Shown piece by piece: positions 49,231 through 58,514 of a stretch of 64,000 bases of DNA. A program made the position numbers and the translations under genes. The stretch's first letter is position 1, and each line of letters begins with the position of its first letter. The stretch covers positions 1,674,501 to 1,738,500 of the forward strand of contig JAQFVV010000017.1 of assembly GCA_028023455.1 (NCBI GenBank), written 5' to 3'. The DNA is from Epiperipatus broadwayi. Lineage: Eukaryota > Onychophora > Udeonychophora > Euonychophora > Peripatidae. The notes under the pieces are model-generated. The model worked only from the letters and a program-made list of their open reading frames with translations. It did no database searches and had not been told where the DNA came from.

Positions 49231-50304
49231 AGCTAGAAATTGATCACTTTTATCCTTGCACTTAATTCACAATGCCATTTCTTTTTTATTAAACTGATGT
49301 TTAAAATTATGTGTGTGTGTGTTTTGCGTACATACACATACATGGTTACGTTGTCTGTTTTAAATTTGTTGGTAGGTTATTTTCGGATGCTACTGAATAG
49401 GAATTGCAGGGGACAAAACTGATTGATTATCAAATTACTCCCTTTTCCAGACTTGAAATAAAGACTTAGTAGGGAGCGATATTATTAACTAAATGGAAGA
49501 TTAGTAACAATTTAAAGCTAATTTTGTTATCTTTGTTGAGGGACATCTATTAAAATATAAAAAATAACCCTTAAGTCTTAATGTTTTAATTATTTTTTAT
49601 TATAATTGAAATGTATTTCATGACTGATTAGTATCCCAGGTTTAATTCAATTATTACCTTTGTAAAAATTTTATTATTATTATCATATATATCTGCATTT
49701 ATACTTAATCACACATACAATGTGTTTTTATTTATCGACCACTTTCTTTTTTTAAACCATAATTATCTCTTGTTCTGTTTTTCAAGTTGTCATTATTATC
49801 TCTTCCATTTGTATCCCCTTTCCATTTATAGTTTATATATTTTTTTTCTTAATATATTCTTTTCTGTCTTTCCTTCAGTGCGATTCATTTATTAATCCTA
49901 ATTATATCTTTGCAAACTTATGCTTTCAATTTCACTCGAATCCATTGATCAAAAGTGCTTCCATAATATCCCCCCCCCCCTTTTTTGTGCGTGTGTTAAT
50001 GGTCCAAATTTCACTTTAATGACAAAGCTACAATTCATTCAATTATTTAATAAGCTCTTTTTTAAAAAAAATTCAAAAATTTTACATCCCACTAAATAAT
50101 TTTATTCTCTTAATAAAAGTTTGTTTACAAATTGCGATTTTAATTTTATTTCTCCTTCATAATCATTTAATTAATAAATTGTGTGGCCAGTTGTTTGAAA
50201 ATCATGTGGTTGGTTCCATTCAATTTATATCATCTAAATTGGAATTATCATGAAAATCTCTAGCTCTTAAATTTACTATTTCAGAGAAAAGCAATAGTAA
50301 ACTC
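49231..50304. other. AT-rich DNA, nothing recognised
   Basis: Contains a C10 run near 49971-49980 and a short (GT)n near 49309-49322. Confidence 0.4.
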
Positions 50305-50720
50305 TTCATCATCATTATCAACCAAATTCTCTCTAAGTTCAATCCATCTTCTCCGATCTTTAGCTTCTCTTCTCCACATTACCCCTGCACACTCTTATTT
50401 CATCCATCCATCTCACATGTTGTCTCTTTCTGGGTCTTTTGCAATCTCTTGGAATCCAGTTTAAGATTTCAATTGTCCATTTATTATAATCTCTTTTAGC
50501 AATATATCCAGTCCAACTCCAGTCTTTTAATTTTTTGAGGTCAGTAACAGCTGTTTGTTCCCTTACCCATATATTACGTTTTTCGATCTCTTCTTGTTTT
50601 TCCCAACATGCAACTCTCCATACTTGTTTGAGGGGTCTGAAATCGCTGTATTGCTCTTCTATTAAGTGTCCAAGTCTTAGATCCATAAGTAAGAACTGGT
50701 AAAACATTTATATAGTATTT
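50305..50720 (-). mobile_element. RTE-type LINE, C-terminal fragment
   Basis: The open frame 50360-50707 (minus) reads a FLLMDLRLGHLIEEQYSDFR block, then WSWTGYIAKRDYNKW, WIPRDCKRPRKRQHVRW and MDEIRVCRGNVEKRS, parallel to 12045-12312. The usual HIARR is YIAKR here. It ends in a TGATGATGAAG-type tail at about 50308-50325. Truncated at the 5' side. Confidence 0.85.
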
Positions 50721-50756
50721 ATCATAGTGTCTGGAAGCCACTCATTAACCTTGCTC

Positions 50757-50965
50757 TTAGGAAAAAATGGAGAAATCAGAAGGACTATTATAGGTGAGTA
50801 TATGAAATTTTTACTGAATATTGCTTTTGGCAAAGTAGATGTTGGTTATAGTGTTACCCTGAAATATAATATTTATGAGTGTAAAGGTCCAGGTTTGATT
50901 CCCATGTTAGTATTGTCATTGGTCAGGCCAACAGTATTTAAAGAGGAGAGGGGAATAATACCATT
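50757..50965 (+). mobile_element. Penelope-associated tRNA-like tail fragment
   Basis: GGAGAAATCAGAAGGAC, GTATATGAAATTTTTACTGA, TTGCTTTTGGCAAAGTAGATG, then GTCCAGGTTTGATTCCCATG, CATTGGTCAGGCCAACAG and AGAGGGGAATAATACC follow the order found on the minus strand at 56842-57090, directly 3' of a Penelope-like GIY-YIG domain. The tRNA-like A box is diverged here; the B box (GGTTTGATTCCC) is clear. Interpreted as a 3' fragment of the same element or a SINE derived from it. Confidence 0.65.
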
Positions 50966-51699
50966 CAAAGCATTGTATTTTATACTAATTTGTGTGCTAT
51001 TGCCAATAGTTGAATATATTTGTCAAGTTTAAATAAGCTCAATTTTTCTAAAGACGTTTAAAATTTAATATTATATGATGGAAATCATCCAAAATACAAA
51101 TTCTACTAAAATGCTATCACAAATCTTCAGACAATCAGTAAATATTTTTCTCACATCATATATATTATCTTTATCTATATCTGTGTCTTCTCTAAATATG
51201 CAGTTGTCTTTAAAAATATTTAGTTTTCTTTTATTAATCTTTTTCTTTGGAAATCTTATAAATCAACACATCAAAGGGTTTTTTAAGATCAACTTAAATA
51301 AATATTAATCTCATATTATTTTTTAAAAAAATATCCTTTAATACTAGCTCTTACAACTTTATTTGCATATTTTAACTTTTTAAATCCAAATTATTTTTCA
51401 GATAAAACTCTTCAATTTCACAGCAATTAATCTTCTCAAATAAATTTTTTTGGCCATTCAAGTAATCATTACAATATTGTAAAAACTAATTTTCTCAAAA
51501 CAATTTTTTTATAATTGGTTAATTTGCATATTTTTTCTATTTGTCAATATATCTCTTAACTTCAAATGATTCTATATTTCAGCAATTATTTGACTTTTCA
51601 GAACTTGTTTTTTTTCACTACATTTGTCCAAGTTTAGATTTTCTTTGCAATTCCTCCATTTTTAAATTAATTTTATAGATTAATATTTTTTCTTATCTT
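50966..51699. other. AT-rich DNA, nothing recognised
   Basis: It may include upstream LINE-X sequence, whose 5' border at 51700 is not sharp. Confidence 0.35.
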
Positions 51700-52655
51700 T
51701 TTTTGTCATTTTAAAATAGAGGATTGTGCTGTTGGCTATCAAGATATTAAGATTGATATAAGCTATTTTCTTCCAGAATTAAGTTTAATCCATCAAGTGG
51801 GATGGATACAAATTTTTTCTTGGGGGGGGGGGGTAGATCTGTCAGTAAAAAGAGAATGCATGGTATTGAATTTTGTATAAAGTTTAATTTTGTTTCTTTT
51901 ATATGATCATTTTATTAATGCCTATGTTCCAACCTTAGATTCAAAAAAAGAAAGCTTTTATTCATTACTGGATAGTATTATTAAGTAATACAATTAAAGT
52001 ATCAAATTTTTCTTCATAGAAACTTTAATGCATGTTGTTTGGCCAAAAGTTATTGAAAGTAATGGTATTTGTGCTGTGAATTCAGATAGTCTTGTTGTTG
52101 TTGTTGAATTTTTGCATGAACCCATGGATGGATTATCACGAACATTTTCTTTAGGTAGAAAAACTGCTAAAATGGAACATGGATGTATATATGCTAAAAA
52201 CAATATCATTTAATAGATTACATTATAGTTACGAATCATAAGAGTTCACATTATGTGAGCATGTACAAGTGTTTATTGTTAGACAGATCATAGATTAATA
52301 AGTACACCCATGATTAAAATGATAAGTGCATTTAAAGATAGATCTTATTCTAAAAAATAAGTGTTCATTCTGTAAAAGTATATACTATATATCAACATTT
52401 ATTCAAATATTAACATTCCCTAATTTAAACATCCATGTTTGTCATATTACTGAAGTATGAAATTTTCTCATGGAGTGACTGTTTTTCAGATGTTATATTA
52501 GTACTTTTAAACATCACATGATCATCATCTCATACTAGCACATAATTGTTGTAAACAAAAGCAAAACTCCATACAGTAGTGCCATCCTGTGCTAACCAGA
52601 GTAATCAATAGATGCCAGAAGGCTTGTGCATAAAATCCCTATCTAGTGCCTACTC

Positions 52656-52714
52656 ATCCAATATCCCCAGACTAGTTTCTGGCTTGTGGCCATCATCAGT
52701 GAGGAGCCTTGGAT
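52656..52714 (-). ncRNA. Type I hammerhead ribozyme (minus arm of HF1 at 52.5 kb)
   Basis: The 59-nt sequence is identical to the plus-arm ribozyme at 53084-53142 as read. Core CTGATGA and GAAA are intact. Predicted cleavage follows the C at 52670 (minus strand), i.e. between 52670 and 52669. It faces away from the other ribozyme, so each strand of the element transcribes one cleavable hammerhead plus one antisense copy. Confidence 0.85.
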
Positions 52715-53083
52715 CTGAGAGCACTGCACCTAGATCTTAGGATCTAATGCAACCCTTCAGCAGCCACCTTTTAACTCTACTTTACTACAAAACTATGAGA
52801 ATGAAATTGGAAAACACAAAAATATTTTCAATCTAAGCTCAATAGCTTATATAGTCATATGGGTCTGAACTCAATTCAGCACCCATAGATTTTGGTGTCT
52901 TTGGCTCTTAAACAACCATAGCCACCATTATCCTATTAGGCTGATTATATAAGCTATTGAGCTTAGATTGAAAATATTTTTGTGTTTTCAATTTCATTCT
53001 CATAGTTTTGTAGTAAAGTAGAGTTAAAAGGTGGCTGCTGGAGGATTGCATTAGATCCTAAGATCTAGGTGCAGTGCTCTCAG

Positions 53084-53142
53084 ATCCAAGGCTCCTCACT
53101 GATGATGGCCACAAGCCAGAAACTAGTCTGGGGATATTGGAT
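53084..53142 (+). ncRNA. Type I hammerhead ribozyme (plus arm of HF1 at 52.5 kb)
   Basis: Order: distal helix I ATCCAA (53084-53089), internal-loop GGC, proximal helix I TCCTCA, CTGATGA (53099-53105), helix II TGGC-CACAA-GCCA (53106-53118), GAAA (53119-53122), helix III CTAGT, and C53128 as cleavage nucleotide. Then come proximal helix I TGGGGA, loop TA and distal helix I TTGGAT (53137-53142). All conserved core bases of the hammerhead (C3 U4 G5 A6, G8 A9, G12 A13 A14, A15.1-U16.1, H17) are present. Helix III is ACTAGT, self-complementary with no loop. In known short-helix-III hammerheads this favours dimeric folding. Confidence 0.88.
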
Positions 53143-55345
53143 GAGTAGGCACTAGATAGGGATTTTATGCACAAGCCTTCTGGCATCTATTGATTACTCT
53201 GGTTAGCACAGGGTGGCACTACTGTATGGAGTTTTGCTTTTGTTTACATTAGTACTTTTATTAAAAGGAATCGTGGCATTTTCTACTTGGCAGAATAATC
53301 GACTAAACATGGAACTTCATCACAAATATAGTAAGTTCACTAACTGGAAAGGAGGCTTTAAAATGATTGGTGGATTTAAACTCCAGAGAAGATTTAGGGA
53401 TGTACTGATGGTAGTTACTCTAAATTTTTCTGTCATGCATAGAACGCAACATCAGTAAGCAAGAAATGGTATCACAATCCTATCATATCCAGCACTGGTA
53501 TTGTTTTACATGATAATGATATTTCAAATAGGTGGAAAGAGTATCTTATGAATAATGATACAAGAATTGAGATGATGACTTTTAAGGAAATGTACACTTT
53601 GTCTACTCATTTAGGTTTGACAATAGATATCAAGCTTCTTGAAACCAAAGCAGTTCTTGGCAATCTTAAAAATGAACAGTACTTTATTAGTATAGCTGCG
53701 GTGGCTTTTTCACTTCCACAATAAATGTGTTATTTTCACAAAATATAAATAAATAAAAGTGATCAACATAAAAACATTTGTCAGCTAAGATTAATATTCT
53801 AACTAATATTCTAACTCAAAAAAGAAAAAGGTTAGACAAAAATAAAGATGAAGGGGAAAAAAAGATTGTAGTTAGAATTGCTATGTATATAATTAAAAGA
53901 TAAAAATGTGATTGTACACAATTTCATTAATGCAAATGCAGGAAAGAACTATCAGCGTGAACAATTCATTATGACTGAAGTCCGTACTAAGTAAAATAAT
54001 AAAAAATAAAAAGTAATAAATAGCACACAGATAGAGTATCAATGAAAAGATGCAACGGAAAAAAAAAAACGGTTGCCAGAAAGAAATCTAGACAACAACT
54101 GAAAATTTCAAATGATTGTAAAATTAGGTAATACATCGTGCTGATAAGTATCGCAGGAATTATTTGTGAAAATAACACATTTATTGTGGAAGTGAAAAGG
54201 CCGCTGCAACTATATTTATAAAGTACCAAATGAACAGACTGCAGAATCTGATGAAATACTTGAAGTTTTAAAATGTAATATGTTAGCTTCACAGCTGTTA
54301 GAAGTTTTTAAAAATAAATGAAATAGATAAGATTGCAGTAGTTGTTGTGGAAAAATCATTATTATCCATTACAGGAAATGTACTTTCAAGGATATTTTTT
54401 TTTTTTTGAATAGATGGCTTGCAATCATAAATGATTGATTTCCAGAGATTCCTTGTGGTTTTAGAGAATCAAGAAACACTGCAGATATGGTTTTTGTTGT
54501 CAGGTGAATGCAAGAAAAGTGGCAGTAACAAAAGAATGATTTATGTATTGCTTTTGTTTATTTGGTGTAGGCATTTGATTTGGTTAATTGAACAGGTTTA
54601 TGGCATTGTCTGAAATTAGTTGGTTATTCATTTTATGCCACTTCTACATGGTAGAATGAGAGGAAGTGAAAATATAAGACATTTGAAATGAAAACTGATG
54701 TTAAACAAAGATATATACTTGTTTCAATATTGTTTTCAATTTTTATATTTGTCTCTTTGGAAATGTTTATAATAACAACTTAATGGAATAGATCATGATA
54801 AGATATAGATTTGATAATGAAATTTTTCATTTCAATCGATTAAAAACAAAAACAAGAGCTCAAATTGACTTTCAAAACTAACAAAAAGTCTTCAGCAACT
54901 TTCAGCATGGATAATTTCCAACTTCAAAATGTAAATTAATTTTAAATACCTTGATAATTTTATAATAAGAAATATGAACTTAGATATTGAAGTAGAACAT
55001 AGAGCCAAATGTGCCACAGATGCCGTTAACAATTTAAAAAATAAGGTATTTTATTACAGGGAAATAACTTCTGCAACTATGTTATTGAGTTATTATTTTA
55101 CCTAATTTATTGCATAGAAGAGAATCTTGGACATCCTATCAATACAATAAAAAGGCATTAGAAAAATTTTACTCAATGATATTCCCCAAAATTTTAAAAA
55201 TATCTTGGCAGGATTTTATAGCCAATCAATATATTCTTCAGCTTCTTGAATCTGATACTATAGAGTCCATTATTGTTAAAGCACATTTTCATTAGATAGA
55301 ATATGTAAGACAAATTTGCAATGTCAGATTTCTGTAAAGGTGTTG

Positions 55346-55929
55346 TATGTTGAACTTAAATGTGTTTTTTTTTTTTTTTTGAGAGATGTAGGTCCTATCT
55401 ACATTATAAGAATTATCTCAAACATATTTTAAAAAGTATGATATTGTCTGCTTTCATTTAAAATATAAAACAAAGAATAGAATATTTTGGAGTGCTACAA
55501 TTACATATGGTGTTGGAAGTATTTCAGAAAGGTTTTCTTCTGAAGAAAGAAAAATGGACCAGCATGGGTTCTATATATGGATTATTTGTGATTCACAGAT
55601 TGCTTTGTATAGGAATTGCAAAACTTATTTCTAGAGCAGTTTTTTATTCTTTTCCCTTAGGGTTGGGATATGCAGTAATTACTTTGAATGTATACACATA
55701 TAGATGTTTTTTCAAAGTTTGTTATTGTTTATTTTTGGAAGAATATAAGGATTTTAAAAATAGATTAAAATCTTAAATTTGTATTTGTTATACATATATT
55801 ATGAATATATATGTATGTGTTTATACATGTATGTTTATTATATAGTATTGAGGAAGTTTATATATATACATACATTTACCTTAAATAATCAATATTATTT
55901 ATAATTTGTTAATATTTTAAGATAATGTA
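55346..55929. other. AT-rich DNA, nothing recognised
   Basis: It may contain the last part of LINE-X. The open frame 55492-55776 has no recognisable domain. Confidence 0.35.
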
Positions 55930-56035
55930 ATGATTACTCTGGTTGGCATAGGGTTGCACTACTGTAGGAAGAGTTTTGCCTGTTTAATAACAGTTATGTG
56001 CTAGTGTAAGAGATGGTGATCATGTGATGTTTAGT
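55930..56035 (+). mobile_element. HF1 distal arm plus tail
   Basis: Begins TGATTACTCTGGTTGGC, passes through GTTGCACTACTGTAGG and GAGTTTTGCCTGTTTAATAA, and ends in the complete tail GATGGTGATCATGTGATG. It lacks the hammerhead and the inverted partner. It gives a good reading of the tail sequence. Confidence 0.8.
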
Positions 56036-56841
56036 GATCATATAATGCATGTAAGACCATTAATAATAAATTTTAATATTTGTATTTGTTAACTCTTATT
56101 AAAAATATGGATGTTGGAAAAATTGTTTGTAAAATGTAAACATAGATTATGCCTTGGAGTTTTTTTTAATTTTATTGTTTTTAAAGAAGTCTTATAAAGG
56201 AGTGAGAAGGTTCCATCTACATATAAAGATTTCCCTCTGACTTTGTACCTTCAATTGAGGATATTGAAGGATATTGCATTAGAAGGTTCTTATGAACTAA
56301 TTAATCTGGCAGGATATTTCCTAAGCATTTTTTTAATTTTAATTTTATAATAGTATTATGACTTACATTCATACCTAATAACATTCAAATGAATAATAAA
56401 ATTGTTGAAAACAAATAATTGAAAACAGTTTGAAGTCTTAGTAAATAAATTAATGCATAAATTTGAATAATTAGATGATGGACTCAATATTCAAGAGCTT
56501 TCAACTATTTATTAAATATGGTATTTTTTTATTGGTTAAATTTATATCAACAAATTTTGCATTTTAAAACCCAAAACAAAATCAAATCATAGGTAAACTA
56601 TGATGAATTCTACTTTGCGGAAATGTTTAAATGAAATCATGTTAATTGGAGGGGAGTCAGTTTTACTTTGTCATCATTTATTAGCTATTATCAGTTCAAT
56701 CAAGAACACTGCATTAATAGTTATATTAATAGTTGTCTTCTGAAATATTACTTATGGTTGTATTTGTATATTGGACTATTTCCATCTCTAATATGAGTAT
56801 TGAATATCTTTAGAAAAATTTAAAAAAAAAGTCTTCGAATT
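56036..56841. other. AT-rich DNA, nothing recognised
   Basis: No motif seen. Confidence 0.4.
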
Positions 56842-57545
56842 ACATCCAACTGTTAGTAATTACACACAAGTTAGTATATGCATAACATTTCGAGAGTTAT
56901 TATTCTCTCTTCTTCAGATGTTGCTGGCCTGACCAGTGACAGTTCTAGCATGGGAATCAAACTTGGACTCTTAGAATTCTGAATATTGAATTTTAAGGTA
57001 AAGCTCTAACCAAGTGAGCCATCCTGTCAAAGGCAACAGTCAGTAGAAATTTCATATATCTATGAGGTTTCTCCTGATTTCTCCACTTTTTTTTAAAAGT
57101 AAAGTTGATTAGTGATTTCCATACAATATGTATCATTACACTAGGCTGACTTATGGTATTGTCCGCCATTGTTATGTGAGCAGCTTCTTTAAATTTTCTT
57201 CTTTGTACCTTTTCTTCTCTATCCAATACTTCTTTATTTTCCCAATTGAACATATGTTAGTTGGTTCATACATGATCTGCTATCTTAAACACATTTTCTC
57301 TCTTCTAATCATCAGTTTGTGTTCTTGTGATTAGTGGTGCAACTGGTCTCACCAGTATACATTTTTCACATTCACATGGTATTTTATAGATGCAGTTTTT
57401 GCTTTTCAGCATTTAAAGTTTAGGCTTTATAGATGTTAGAATTTCCTATAGTGTGGTATGGCTCTGGAAAGCTGTTCCGATGTTATACTGATTGCAGATT
57501 TTCCTTAATTTGTCTGCTATTTTGGATATGGATATACTACTGTCC
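56842..57545 (-). mobile_element. Penelope-like retroelement: RT C terminus, GIY-YIG nuclease and 3' tail (decayed)
   Basis: Minus strand, 5' to 3'. ISISKIADKLRKICNQYNIG, then TAFQSHTTL and LTSIKPKL, is the RT-to-linker region of Penelope-like elements. CIYKIPCECEKC (about 57402-57361) then YTGETS is the start of the GIY-YIG-type endonuclease (family CVY-IPC-CGK-YIGET). FNWENKEVLDREEKVQRRKF with KEAAHITM, then NTISQPSVMIHIVWKSLI, is its C-terminal part (usually E-A-hydrophobic). The open frame continues into a 3' tail with a tRNA-like box pair (GGATGGCTCACTTGGTTAGA and GTTTGATTCCC) and a GAGAG..CTCTC hairpin. Stops and frameshifts are present; the RT palm is absent. Inactive. Confidence 0.8.
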
Positions 57546-58514
57546 CAATAATTGTTTTTTTTTTCTTTTGATGGTTGTTTTTGTTGTCTAAGGATGCATA
57601 ATCATTTTTCATAAAAGTTCTATATAGATCTTTTTTTAATTTTTTCATATGAATAACATTCATTCATTTATCACATCATAAATGTCCTCTCAGCAAACAA
57701 TTTCCTCACAGTTTCAGGTATAACTAATTTGTTTTAATCAAAAAGAAAGTACAGAAAGCTACCCTCAGCTTGTGTATTTATAGAAATGTTCTGAATGGGA
57801 GAAAGATAAAAATGGGCATAATTGATGTTAAAAGTCACAATGTCATATTCAACTAAGGATTTGAAAGTAACTGACTGAAAAAGACTAGATGAAAAAATAT
57901 AGGGCAAACGATTAATAAAATGGAGATAAAAAATTATTTTATCAAGAAAGTTTATAAAGAAAAGCCAGGTCACTAATGATAATTTCATTATTTAAGAAAG
58001 TAGGAAGATAGGTAGGTGTATGTCAGATCAGAAAAGTATTAATAAAAGCATTATTTAAAATTTTTTAAAGAGGACGATTAGTGGCAAATCTAAAGATAGT
58101 GTACTATTGAAAGTCAGTGCTACAAGGTGTGAATCATGGTAGTGTTGGCCCAAGATGAAAATGATAGCTAAAATAATAATGGATTGGACGGAGAAGCTTT
58201 TTTGGCAAAAGAAAAAAAAATTTTTTCCATTACATTATCAGACAATTAATCATTGATTATTTAATTGCTATCATTGATTTTTTTATAGTTCATTTATTTA
58301 TTTATCTATCATCTAAGTTATAAAATTAAAATTGTCTACTTTTTATTCTTTGATTGTTAACTTATAATAACATTGCAAACATATGATAGGTATTTTTCAG
58401 ATATAATGAAAGTGACATTTTATAAAGCAGGTTAAGATTCTTTTCTGTTATCTTCACTGTAATTCAGTCAGTCTGTTTAGAAGTATAACTTTATACATAT
58501 CAACATTTTTTATT
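57546..58514. other. AT-rich DNA, nothing firmly recognised
   Basis: It could contain upstream Penelope RT sequence too decayed to read. The minus open frame 57734-57988 shows no motif. Confidence 0.3.

Larger units (their letters stand above)
52510..53247. mobile_element. HF1 hammerhead-foldback element, best copy (738 bp)
   Basis: The target duplication ATTAGTACTTTTA is present at 52497-52509 and 53248-53260 (13/13). Arms 52551-52857 and 52942-53247 are inverted and differ by only about four positions in ~306, so insertion is recent. The left arm carries a 41-nt tail (52510-52550, beginning AACATCACATGATCATC) that the right arm lacks. The ~84-bp centre contains its own stem-loop (TATGGGTCTGAACTC with TTCAGCACCCATA, ending near 52887). 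Each arm carries a complete hammerhead. No protein coding. Mobilisation must be in trans; a retroelement enzyme of Penelope or LINE type is the likely source (inference). Confidence 0.9.
51700..55345 (+). mobile_element. LINE-X non-LTR retrotransposon, copy 3, split by HF1
   Basis: Plus-strand copy of the LINE at 12440-16350. Endonuclease pieces at about 51890-52270 read NAYVPTLDSKKESFYSLLDS, then a NFNAC block (family GDFNAR) and a TWMHP-like KTAKMEHGCIYAKN, then LDYIIV (family IDYI-V). Linker at 53515-53580 reads ISNRWKEYLMNNDTRIEMM. An RT start near 54550-54620 (AFDLVN..TGLWHCLKLVG) and the C terminus at 55110-55295 (ESWTSYQYNKKALEKF, then ILKISWQDFI) follow. The HF1 element 52510-53247 interrupts it. 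Multiple frameshifts, including a G12 run at 51822-51833. Inactive. Confidence 0.75.
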
